DNA of 64,000 nucleotides from Fasciola hepatica (lineage: Eukaryota; Platyhelminthes; Trematoda; Plagiorchiida; Fasciolidae). A program made the translations under genes and the position numbers. The DNA is taken from the NCBI GenBank assembly GCA_948099385.1, contig CANUEZ040000151.1, positions 2,736,001 to 2,800,000 of the forward strand, given 5' to 3'. The notes beneath the pieces were generated by a model. The model was given only the letters and a program-made list of their open reading frames with translations. It was not told where the DNA came from and did no database searches. Within the stretch, counting starts at the first letter, position 1. Each line of letters begins with the position of its first letter. Below, one piece after another: positions 25,931 to 36,900 of this stretch.

Positions 25931-26864
25931 CTATGGTGATCATAGATGATCTTGGCAATCATCAGAAGATAAAGTTTGTTGCAAATAATCTTGGAAAGAA
26001 CAGTCTGTAGTTTATCAGATAACTGGTTATCATAGATAACGGTGAGACAACTCCTGTGTAAACAGCTCTTTGTTTCTTGTGTCAATGTTTTTCTGGACCC
26101 AAGTTGCACATTGATATTTGAAAATGACCTTGGACACAAAGTGAAATGGCGCGAAGTTTTTGTTGACTCGCCGTGATCATATCAAATATCGTGTATTTGT
26201 GTGTACCGTGTGTGTGCGTGTGTGTGTGGCACCGGCGATACTGAAACAAGTGAACAACACTGCAAGAAGTAATCCAAAACGAAGTCACAGTTTAGGCGGG
26301 AGTAGGTGAACTGCATCTGATCACACAAACAGAGCCCACACGCACAGACGCACAAACAGACGCGAACTGATTGTGACTGACATACTACTGATTGCACACA
26401 CTATTTTTTGCGGAAGCCCAAATAAATTTTGATCTACAAATAAGAAAATATGAAAAATTTGTTTTTCGACTGCGTGTGTATATGGTGGCTAGGAGGATAG
26501 TTGAATTGTGATGGCAGGGAGGAGAGAACAGTTGAAACTATAGAAGCACACACAATTCATCTGGACTTGAATCGGTCGGAAATGAAGAAATCGATTATTT
26601 GCTCCTTTCCATCTCTGACTTAAACAAACGCCAGAAAATCGATAATCCCACGGAGTACGCATGTGACGAAGGCATGCTTGGTCACCTTCGACACCCTGAT
26701 TCGTCATAGTTGAGGTAACTACTAGGTGGACGAAGATGGAAATCACGTGATCTTGTTTGGCCAAATGAGGTAGCACGTCAGATGGATAATTGGACAAGTG
26801 ATCAAAAATGACGAGCAAGAGGAATTTGAATGAGAGTGAAGAATGTGAATGCAAGACATGAATC

Positions 26865-26865
<1 letters not shown>

Positions 26866-26932
<67 letters not shown>
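26866..26932. repeat. (AT)n microsatellite
   Basis: About 66 bases of uninterrupted TA dinucleotides, followed closely by a (TG)n tract at 26940-26967. Confidence 0.97.
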
Positions 26933-26933
<1 letters not shown>

Positions 26934-27682
26934 TTGTTCTTGTGTGTTTGTGTGTGTGTGTGTGTGAGTGAGCACGTGTATGCGTGTGTATCTTTGGTCA
27001 CTAGAGGTGCGATAACATTGAGTCATTTGCGGACAAGTAAGAAAGCGCTTGGTGAACGAGCACGGTAAAAGGTTTGAATTTTGGATCCATGTGGATGTGG
27101 TTTGAAAGAAGAGGAAATTCACGGACCCGTCATCGTCTGATATTTGGAAATATTTTTTCATCAGATGTATATTTCTCGGTCCTTTTTCCAATCTGTCTGT
27201 CTGTCCATCCATCCAATTCCATGTCAGTGTGAGTAAGCACGAGTCCCGTAAATCACAGATGAGTACAAAGACGCATGAGAAAAACAACTCATCTGCGTCG
27301 ATTTTTATCCAATCTCTTTTAGAATGTACGAGTGGTTATCATTTTGATTGAAGTGCTCATTTTGAACCTAAGCGATCGATGAACGCATATGTGAATGTGT
27401 ATGTGCGCGCTTGCACATGCGCTTCCGTGGACTGGTGGGTAAATGCTCTTTTCCTTTGGCAGAAATGTGTTGTGTAGACTTGCTCGGGCAGTAATGATGA
27501 TATACATATACATATATGTATCACATAGTTCATGTCTTTGGAATGTGCATTAAGCTGAGTGCGGTTGGGGTTGTTGCAAAGTGTGACAGAAAATGTTCTG
27601 GGGTAAAAACGAAATATTCTTTGTGTTACAGGATGATATCTGATGGAACTATGTGCATGCACTCTCCTCTGTTTTGTTCACT

Positions 27683-27717
27683 CCACACACGCACACACAC
27701 ACACACACCCACTCACA

Positions 27718-27762
<45 letters not shown>
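27683..27762. repeat. Compound (CA)n-(AT)n microsatellite
   Basis: CA repeats to about 27710, a short ACTCACACGC link, then AT repeats 27721-27762. Confidence 0.97.
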
Positions 27763-28165
27763 GTATACACCAAGACTTATGTACTCTTTCATACGCGGAC
27801 GTTCAAAAATAAATTTGAAAATGGAATAAAGCTATTGTCATGGGATCAGTAGACCCAAAGTTTGTTAGCTGGGTTACGAATGGAGTCCACTTTAAGTTCA
27901 TCTTTAGAAAAACGTAAGCGAACGTCGTACAAAAGAAGGGAAAACGAAAAAAAACAAGAGGAAATAGATACTGTAGGGAATTGACGGACTGTTAGAGGGA
28001 GACTGTGTGTGTGTGTGTGTGTTGTATATTTATGCTTGCTTGTTCGTGTGGGAGCGCACCCTCGTGTCACCTTCAGCATCCTGATTGGTCCATCCATCTG
28101 ACTTGACCGATGAATGTGTGTCAATGAGTCAAAAGAATCGAATTATCGGTCAAATAATGAACTCC

Positions 28166-28171
28166 TTTATT
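28166..28171 (-). promoter_or_regulatory. Candidate poly(A) signal for the innexin
   Basis: On the minus strand this reads AATAAA, the first canonical hexamer I see downstream of the innexin stop, about 1.1 kb away. A variant ATTAAA lies nearer, at 28602-28607. Neither is supported by anything beyond the hexamer, so the 3' end is uncertain. Confidence 0.25.
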
Positions 28172-28326
28172 TGGACTGGTTGTCACCATAAGCTAAAGTG
28201 GATTGTCCAGCCGATAACGTATCAAGAAACCAATTCAGGGGAACATTTCGACCGGCACGCAAGGCCGAAATGTCAAGTTAGATTGGGCAGAGGGAGTTGG
28301 TGACCATGGGCGTGGGTAACTGTGCT

Positions 28327-28330
<4 letters not shown>

Positions 28331-28371
<41 letters not shown>
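28331..28371. repeat. (TG)n microsatellite
   Basis: About 40 bases of TG dinucleotides. Confidence 0.97.
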
Positions 28372-28373
<2 letters not shown>

Positions 28374-29260
28374 CTGTGTTGTGTTTGTGCACCTGGTGCT
28401 GATAACTGAAGTATTGTTTTGAAAATAATCAAGAGTAAACTGCGCTGAGACTAGGGGGTGGGGTTCTTCACAGAAAGACTGCCATGCACAAATATGAATA
28501 ATGATCTCTGGTCGGGTTTGTTGCTTCATATATAACAGTGCGTTTGTCTGTGCTCAGTATCTCTTTCTGTCTGTCTGTCAATCTAGTTGAGCCTATCTAT
28601 GTTTAATTGATTCTCACTTGGTTACATGGCTCTATTTTCGTTTGAATAATTTAACGGGCGTCAGGAGTAATGCAATAAATGCATGCTGGATATCAACAGA
28701 AAACCAACAGCAATATGAGCATTCACAAGTAGTGCTCATCATACCTTCAGCGAATCGTATCAGAAAACTCTGTCAGCGGCTTCTCATAAATCACACATTC
28801 GATGTGGTGTGTATTAAAATAGTCGTCTTTCTTTGTTTCTATTACTGCCTGTGTGAACGTGGGCCCGCTTGCGCGCGTGCGTGTGTGCGCGCGCTTGTGC
28901 GTGCACGCGGCATCAGGTAGCTCGAAAGACTCACTACGTGAAAGCATGTGAAATGACACGTTCTGGCGAGATGCGTGGTGTAGTGTGAAGTTTGAAAAAT
29001 ACCAAACATCATATGAACATGGCTGGGCTGAGTTCTTGAGGGCCTGGTCCCATCTATCTGCACCAGCCAGAACCGTGAGAAGACGATATGGAAGTGAGAC
29101 TGTATGACTTGACTGCGCGTTCTGCTCACCCACGTTCTAACGCTCACACAACTGTACACATACATCCACACGTGTCCATGTGATTATGAATTTATCGATC
29201 CGAATATCCACAACTCTCTCCAATCGCTGTGTACCTTGCCTCCTGACGTCCGAAGTGATG

Positions 29261-29669
29261 TCACACAACGGACGAGCCGCGATTAACTGTTTCTAATAGC
29301 CGATTCACATCTTCCTCAGTTCCGGTTATTTTAGCCTGACGATAATTTTTCCACAAAGTGGCCGTCACGTCCAAGGCGATCAGGTCGCTGGCAATTTTGG
29401 AGACCACGTGCAAAATGAACACACCGTCCGCCCCCAATGTGTTATTCACGAATCGGGCGCAATCTCGTTCTTCTGTGCTAGATATGAGCCGTAACGCTTT
29501 TAGATACTGTTTAATGTAGTGTACTCGACGCATTGGGAGCATGGTATTCAAAGCCCACTGAAGTGTGTTTAGCGTGGTGAGCACACCGAGGATGACAAAC
29601 CAGAACCACAGGAAGACATAGATCTTCTCGGTAAAATTGTTGATGGGCAGTACGCATTGAAGCGTGTAG
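29261..29669 (-). CDS. inx: Innexin, last coding exon (loop 2, TM4, C-terminus)
   Basis: After an acceptor CCTCACAG, the exon starts with one base that completes the split codon AG|C (Ser) left by the exon at 62804. This restores the innexin text S-YTLQCVLPINNFTEKIYVF, with the second loop-2 cysteine (Cys219 of the joined protein, 18 residues after Cys200). TM4 follows (YVFLWFWFVILGVLTTLNTLQW). The cytoplasmic tail contains the conserved NNTLGADGVFIL, then SDLIALDVTATLWKNY, and ends RGSSVV with TGA at 29261-29263. The two exons together give about 349 residues. With the missing N-terminus the protein would be near 400, normal for the family. Matching phase, strand and protein continuity make these one gene, although 33 kb lie between them. 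No damage is visible, so the gene looks functional. Confidence 0.95.
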
Positions 29670-32600
29670 CTGTGAGGACGGGATGGGCGTATTTCGTTTG
29701 AACAGAGGTGAGTATTGATCCAGACAAACGGAAAACGGTTCGGGATAGGGAACAGGGAAGGAAAAATGGAAAAAAGAGAAATTGAATGAGATTGGTGACA
29801 TACTCTTGTCCTGCGTAGATGATAAAAAGAAAATGTATAAAAGTTTGGCCCCTTGCATTGTATTTGACTAGCAATTATCCACGTAGTATACTGTGAACTT
29901 TCGTCACATTCTCTTTGATGGGCAATTTTTTCATTTCCTAACTAAAACGATTGCTGTAATTTTGAGCTACAAGTCTCACGTTAGACAAATTCACTAAAAT
30001 ATAGTTAGTTTTGCAGATCGACCATTGATGGAATGAGTAAATGTCACACAAAATAATATTCATGCCAACTGTAAACTCTGACCTCCGCGGTATGAGTTAC
30101 GTTTGCATTTATCAGTGTGATGTGATCCTGACTAATGAATCAATACCGCCTGAACGATCAATCATTCTGATTGGTTCACTAATCGACCAATCAATATTTA
30201 GCTGAGACATCCATCGAAATCCCTGCAAATATCCTAATGTGAGAATACTCCATACACCAACACACGCACGCAAGCATGCTTGCAGTAGCAGACCTTTTTA
30301 TTTTTTTAATTCAAGGTCAGCCGATAATTTCTGAGGTCTCTTTTCCATTGCCAAATTGTTGTCACGATTTACTGGTACGTGGAGGAATGGCTGTCCAAAA
30401 AAAATTCATTTCTCTCATACGCATATAGCGCGCATCCCAAGAAACGAAGTAATATCTATAATCTTTGTTCCGCTACAGTGTAGGGGAATGTTGAAAGTTT
30501 GCAAACAACAATATGGGACGTCAATTTCAAGTACTTTTTCTGCCTTCTTAACCGGATTCTTTTCTTGCTTGTCAGCGTCCAACGAAATGAATGGAATAGA
30601 CATGTGAAATGAACAACGTTGAGCTTCGTCTACCGAGAAATTCGAGCATGAAGAAGGCAAGAGCAAGAAAGAGTAGACTAATCTATATTGGTCTCAGAAA
30701 GATATGATGGCGCAAGAAGTATACTCTACACAACTAGAAGTGATCGCTTAGCTGATACGCAGTCTCTAACTATTCCGGTTTATTTCGGGAAGCAGTGCAA
30801 AATTCACTCTTTGGGTCCGATCATCAAGACAGTCCATCACAAAGGCAGTTATGGTAAATAGATATAGATGCGCACGTATAAGCTGACTCCATTTATCCCC
30901 TCGGTTTGATCTAACTTTGGTCGTATATGAACTCGTTCTGCCATCCGCGAGAAGTAATCTTCACAAAATTTCATCCAAATAAGTCCCCAACTATCTAGCT
31001 AACTGTCTACCCCTGCTCACGGAAGAGTCGACAGTAAATGAACAAACCTATTCGTGAAATATCCGTCTACTCATTCATCTGTTACGTGGCTTGTCTCCAC
31101 GATTTATGTCAGTCTTACAGAAAGATAGCCTCCTGGTTTCAGTCTGTGTAACTGACAGTTGGTTTGCTTTGTCTACTAACTCTCAGATGCTTGTAATATA
31201 ACCTTGTCTGAACTATTGCAAATTGGCATGGTGTGGCGCAGTGTCGTTAGACAGAGCCCATTAGGCTATGTTTTTCAAGTGGAGAGAAAAGGCTCTGAAG
31301 TGAACTCCATATTCACATGCATGATAATAGCTGAGATATACTCATCTGTTTTTCTCACACCCAACACATTGCCTAATTTCTGTTTTACGACAGAATTGAT
31401 CTGAGAAGTCAAAGTATCCAAGGGTATGGGCTGTACTATATAAGCATATAAATATCCCATTATAACTACCCTAGGTACTTCACAAAATTCTTACCGGTTC
31501 GTTTGAGTGTTCTTTTGAGCATTTCGCGATTGATTTATTGTTACTATAGGGAATATATAAAGTTTGTCTCTAATTCTTTCCCCCCATCTTGACGGCCGAC
31601 TTCGTCAGTCTCCGACTGTTGCCATTATAACGACAGGGCAAGGTTATCTGACGCACAGTCGACCGACTATATTGGGAATTCATTCGTGTTCTCTGTGTGT
31701 CACATGTACACAGAAAAACGCCCTCTCCTTCATTCAATATACTCGTAAGTTAACTTTGTGCAAACGAAAATCAGGCAAACAAGAATGCAAAAGAACATGT
31801 TTATCATAGTACGGTGAAAAGTCTGTGCTATGGAGGCGGTCTGTCAAGTGTCACTTGAGTGCTCTAATAGGAAGACTTCAAAATAAAAAATAACATATAT
31901 TACGAGAGTTCAAGTTGTCTTTCTAGGTTGTGTATCACGGTTGTTAGAGCCTGTTAGGCGTGCTTTCTAAGGGCTCTGGTAAGGGGAAATGTAAATTTTA
32001 CGAAGTTTTCACATCTCGATGAGATTTTGGGAATGTTTTTTGGGGGATATATTATTCACTCATGCACAATACCATTCTTCTATCAGTCAGAGGTAATAGT
32101 TGGTTTCTAAGTGCAAATGGTTTCGGTTGTCGTTTACGCTTATCGATCGACTGAATCGAATGTTGCCGCCTAGGCCACAACGAAGATCAAACCGGAAATC
32201 CAGTGAAGAAAAACGCGCGGTTGGTGTGATGAACTTTGGAATAACAAGAGAGAAATTATCAGACTAACCCAAAGGAGGCAGGTAGACGTGTTTGTGGGTT
32301 TGTGTGAGCAGAGTTAGAGGCTGGTCGTTGTTGGGCAGGGACCAAGATTCACCCATTTCTGAGTTATTGTGGACATATTCCAATCGAGTCCAAGCTGGCG
32401 CATACGATTCGCTATTTATTTCCTGTCTGGTTTGGGCAAGAAGCCCTTGTTGTTAAGTGCCTCCATTAAACATGACAGCAAGACTGGAGGCTGTTTATAG
32501 TAACAACCTGTGGTGTCAGCAGTGATGACATGAACCTAGTCACCCCAGGCGGTGAGTCAGCTGACCTTACGTGTTGTTTTTGTTGTCCAGACAAATTTTC

Positions 32601-34147
32601 CCGATCGCACTCCAATGCCAGAGTGATTTCCAACGCAAACACACACATTCGCATGTTACGCAGGACGTTGCAGTACTGACTCGGACAATAGTGTGGTATT
32701 CTGACCGTACGAATTAGGATACGGTCAAATACCGTGTATCGTCGTTGTACAAGAGCGGGTAGATTAATAACTGGAGTACACATCAAAACATGCAACAAAT
32801 CAGGCGTAAACTCGCACACATACATGCTTAGAAGCAGGCAGACAGACAAGCAGACAGATATGATTCAGCGAAAATGTCACATTTGATTGTATTTCAGACA
32901 AACGGTTAACAATTAGGAAAGGAAAGGTGGTTCCACTACGATTAATGCCACTAGTACAGTGGTGGAGTATGCCTACTACTTACTGAATAGGTGACTGACT
33001 GAATCCTCAGAGCACAATTATGGACAACTGCGGATTGATAATGAGCGAGACTACGTCACAGGGATTGAGAGCAATAAGGCAGAGAAAGGCACACAAACCA
33101 CACGATTGTTTTCTTTCATTGGATAACGACTACCTTGAAGTGGACCAGATAGCTGGTAAGCAAATAGGCATCGTTGTTACATTTGCTCGATTTTGATCAC
33201 ACCCGAACAACCAATTCTCAACGAGCGGTCTATTTACCAGGAACGTATTTCGAGTCATAACACTATCTCTACTACTACGGCTAATAATACGAATGCCAGG
33301 GACTAACTCTAGTTCCACCAAACTCTCACAGCTCACCAACCAGTTCTCTCGGCTAACGAACAGCGTAGCAAAACATACGAGATATAAGCGGGTAAAATCG
33401 TTTAGCTATTTACGTAACTTACACGCAACCAGGTGTTACGGGCGAAACTGCGCTCGACGATGCGAGCTTGATTTGATTAGAAGGGGCTAAGTGTAGGAGA
33501 GGTGGGAACTCAGTATGTGCTTGGTCCCAATATCTATTCTGGTTGAATACGAGGGAGAGAAGCAGGGAAAGTTAGTAATGATACTTTCATACGATAAAAC
33601 ACTCCTCGGGCTGAAAAAGCGGCACCCTCTCAGTCACCATGTACAAACATTTGCACACTCTTTATGGCCGCTGAAGTAAAGCTTTAATTTTGGTCATTCT
33701 TTTAAATATTCAGCTTCTTCAGAGGGAAGAAACAATTCAGTCTGTTAGGAAGAAACAGGTGTATCTTTATCTCTTGTTTTGTAATGACAAACGGACACAA
33801 ACATCTCCAAATTCTACATTTATTTCATCGAATATCTCAAAGTGCTTGGCAAACGCAGAGACCTTTGCGTGTCAATCAGTTAATTTCTGAAAAGGTGCGA
33901 TGAAAAATTGGTTTTCACGAAGCTTTCGGTGCATTTCGCACTTCTTCAGATGACGAGATTGTACTTATACAAGGTTTCAATACAAATGACAGAAAACTCG
34001 TTTCAGAACGTATTTCAACTCGAGCCGTGTGAATTGGCGTTTGGGACGAATGTAGGATATCAATTTCTACTAATTGCATATACCCAACCCCCTGACGGCC
34101 GCTCACTCGAACTGAGGATTTTACCTTGCAAGCATGCATTCGTGTTT
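29670..34147. other. Innexin intron, 3' part, unique-looking
   Basis: No exon, LINE or SINE recognised. The minus-strand ORF at 32466-32849 is open for 127 codons without recognisable domains. Confidence 0.5.
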
Positions 34148-34634
34148 GTGTGTACGTATGTGTATGTATGTATGTATGTATGTATGTATGTATGTACAAA
34201 TCGGTATGTATGTATGTATGTATGTATGTATGTATGTATGTATGTATGTATGTATGTATGTATGTATGTATGTATGTATGTATGTATGTATGTATGTATG
34301 TATGTATGTATGTATGTATGTATGTATGTATGTATGTATGTATGTATGTATGTATGTATGTATGTATGTATGTATGTATGTATGTATGTATGTATGTATG
34401 AATCGGTATGTATGTATGTATGTATGAATCGGTATGTATGTATGTATGAATCCGTATGTATGTATGTATGTATGTATGTATGTATGAATCGGTATGTATG
34501 TATGAATCGGTATGTATGTATGTATGTGTGTATGTATGTATGTATGTATGAATCGGTATGTATGTATGTATGTATGAATCGGTATGTATGTATGTATGTA
34601 TGAATCGGTATGCATGTATGTATGTATGAATCGG

Positions 34635-34668
<34 letters not shown>

Positions 34669-35058
34669 TGAATCGGTATGTATGTATGTATGTATGTATG
34701 TATGTATGTATGTATGTATGTATGTATGTATGTATGTATGTATGTATGTATGTATGTATGTATGTATGAATCGGTATGTATGTATGTATGTATGTATGTA
34801 TGTATGTATGTATGTATGTATGTATGTATGTATGTATGTATGAATCGGTATGTATGTATGTATGTATGTATGAATCGGTATGTATGTATGTATGTATGTA
34901 TGTATGTATGTATGTATGCATGTATGTATGTATGTATGAATCGGTATGTATGTATGAATCGGTATGTATGTATGTATGTATGTATGCGTGTATGTATGTA
35001 TGTATGTATGTATGCATATATGTAGGTATGTATGAATCGGTATGTATGTATGTGTGTG
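34148..35058. repeat. (TATG)n array with interspersed AATCGG hexamers
   Basis: About 0.9 kb of nearly pure TATG tetramers. The first 250 bases are almost uninterrupted. From about 34398 on, the hexamer AATCGG (once AATCCG) is inserted after a TATG at irregular spacings, about 16 times. Rare single-base variants (TGTG, TATA, GCATG) also occur. Neither TATG nor its complement CATA contains a stop in any frame, so long Met-Tyr-Val-Cys and His-Thr-Tyr-Ile ORFs on both strands are artefacts. The array lies in the innexin intron. Confidence 0.97.
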
Positions 35059-35299
35059 TGTGCGTTAAGCGAAACGAAGACTAAAACTCGTTTTAATTTC
35101 TCCGCAGATCCCAGATCTTCCTATCTAAACAGTTTGTACTCATCGCGATTGAGTTCGGCTTTCCTGTGCACGAAGCAAGCCATCATTTATAAAATTCACT
35201 TTAAAATATTTCATTGTGGAATTCACTTGGTTCGGCCACTACTTATGTTCATTTTGTTCCCCCTACGCGCCAACCGTACGGATGGTCATTCTTGCACCA

Positions 35300-35510
35300 G
35301 TTGTAGTCGAGGGGTGTAGAGCTTTTGTTTGCCACCTATGACGTCAGAGGTTCGAATACCCCCTCTGACTCCGGTCAGTTTGGTGATAGACAATAATCCG
35401 TTGATGCCCGGCTCGTTATCACTCATGACCGACTGGGTTTTCACGTTGGCCCCTCATTGCAAGTCTCAAGATCTGGCTGCTGGATTTCCTTAATTGTACA
35501 CTGGGTTTTT
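35300..35510 (+). repeat. Family E tRNA-like SINE, copy E2
   Basis: B box AGGTTCGAATACC (35348-35360), then GACAATAATCCGTTGATGCC, GGCTCGTTATCACTCATGAC and TTGCAAGTCTCAAGATCTGG, parallel to E1. It starts about 240 bases after the TATG array. No hammerhead seen. Confidence 0.72.
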
Positions 35511-35974
35511 GAACTCATGAGATATATAACCATTCCATTACACTTATATATAAACGTGTAATTAATAAAAGTCAAATAAGACTTCCAGATCATTGAAAAA
35601 TTCAACCCAGGGAAATTCCGTTACACGTGGACATACAAATATTAGTGATGACTCACACATGATTAAAGTTGACCATTCTCACCCAGATTCCCTTACAGTT
35701 CAGCTCAGTTCATGCAGTACTAGTGATCAGCTGGCTTTCGATAATAAAACCATTTTCCCGACAAAAATCTTTATAGAAAAAAGTATCAATCAAACTCAGC
35801 TATTGCTGAGAACTCCACTGTACCAATCAGAAACATTTTGGCTTATAGAATTCAGCCATTGATCGATTAGGAATCACTTTTGACTTAACTTCTCAGTGAA
35901 TTTGGTTGTGGTCATACACGTCTATTTACGTTTATGGATGACGGACGGCCAAATCAGCCACAAAGATGCATGTT

Positions 35975-36185
35975 GAATCGTAGCCTACGGGGATAAATTG
36001 GTGGGGGCCAGGCGTTCGACTCACAATCGTTCACCCCGAGTTCGTGTCTCACTCTGGGCTTGGCTGATGTGCGAAGCAGCAAAAATCCCAACAAGAAACA
36101 ACTACACCGTGATCCCATGGTTTTCAATGCTGGGTGGAACGTCCACACTGCATGGTGAATCATATTATGTAAAATCTAATCTCCT
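35975..36185 (+). repeat. Family C SINE, copy C4 (decayed)
   Basis: GTAGCCTACGGGG head, then ACTCACAATCGTTCACCCC, a B-box-like region near 36035-36050, and the 3' end CCCATGGTTTTCAATGCTGG and CTGCATGGTGAATCATATTATG match C1 and C2. Where the others have the hammerhead (about 36070-36115) only scraps such as ATCCCAACAAG and GAAACAACT remain. Innexin intron, antisense to the gene. Confidence 0.75.
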
Positions 36186-36189
36186 ATTG

Positions 36190-36660
36190 ATCATACCTCC
36201 AAATGCCCCAGTATGATATGGAGGGTGTCTTAGGCACCGAAATGAGCACCCCTCCTGAACGCCGCTGGAAAGGCTCCCAAATGACCGTGCTTCTGCTACA
36301 GCCTCTTCTGAAGAAGTCCTACTCACTGCCCTCTTGTAGTGGAACTGTTCTCACTAATGTGAGAGGACGGAAGGGAATGCCAGGCTCCTTCTACCGGTTC
36401 GACTGACTGGTTTTCAGTCTAGGGGAGACGACTAAACCTTGATTCCAAACCAACCGTGGATGGCGTGTAAGGTGTACAACACTAAGCTCGCCGGCATCTG
36501 TAGCGAAGGAATGTACTGGGCACCGAGGATGTCTAGCTTCCTCCGAAGGGCGAATGAACTGAGCTATCAGCCACTGGCTCCCAGAGATTCCCATAGGTTT
36601 CCAGATGAGGCGAGTGAACCACACAGTTGGCCACCGGCTCATCTGGACCAAAGCTGCTAA
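36190..36660 (+). other. Unclassified segment ending in the GAT tract
   Basis: GC-richer than its surroundings and free of simple repeats. It has open but unrecognised frames on the plus strand. It lies between SINE C4 and the GAT tract and may be part of an interspersed repeat. No domain recognised. Confidence 0.3.
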
Positions 36661-36661
36661 C

Positions 36662-36900
36662 TTGCAGGATGATGATGATAACGACATTGTTGATCAGGAC
36701 TTTGACGTTGATCATAATGATGATACTGATGATGATTCTGATGGTATTTATATTGAAGATGATTCGGCTAGCGCTTATCCTGTTGCTGATTATCACGATA
36801 CACTTCATAATAAATTTGATTATGATGATGTAAGTAAATGAAGAGTTTTATTTTGATGATGGTGTATCGGATGTTGATGCTCCTGCTGATGATGATTGTG
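36662..36900. repeat. Imperfect (GAT)n tract
   Basis: About 240 bases enriched in GAT and its variants on the plus strand. It follows an unclassified segment (36200-36660) and could be the tail of a retroelement. Confidence 0.9.

Larger units (their letters stand above)
23400..29200. other. Microsatellite-dense island downstream of the innexin
   Basis: Within about 5.8 kb there are (AT)n at 23409-23493, 26866-26932 and 27721-27762. (TG/CA)n occurs near 23816-23832, 24703-24723, 26205-26228, 26940-26967, 27683-27710, 28004-28022 and 28331-28371. A purine-rich stretch is at 23932-24003, GGATG units at 25637-25665, a mixed trinucleotide tract at 25737-25930, and GTGCG-rich alternating sequence at 28865-28912. 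No SINE or LINE was recognised here, unlike the flanks. It may include the innexin 3' UTR and flank. I see no other gene. Confidence 0.75.

Noticed and set aside
34398..35040. CRISPR-like array because AATCGG recurs between other units
   Set aside because: The intervening sequence is itself simple repeat, spacing is irregular and the genome is eukaryotic.
33908..35084. Long Met-Tyr-Val-Cys and His-Thr-Tyr-Ile ORFs on both strands
   Set aside because: Pure consequence of the TATG/CATA array, which has no stop in any frame.
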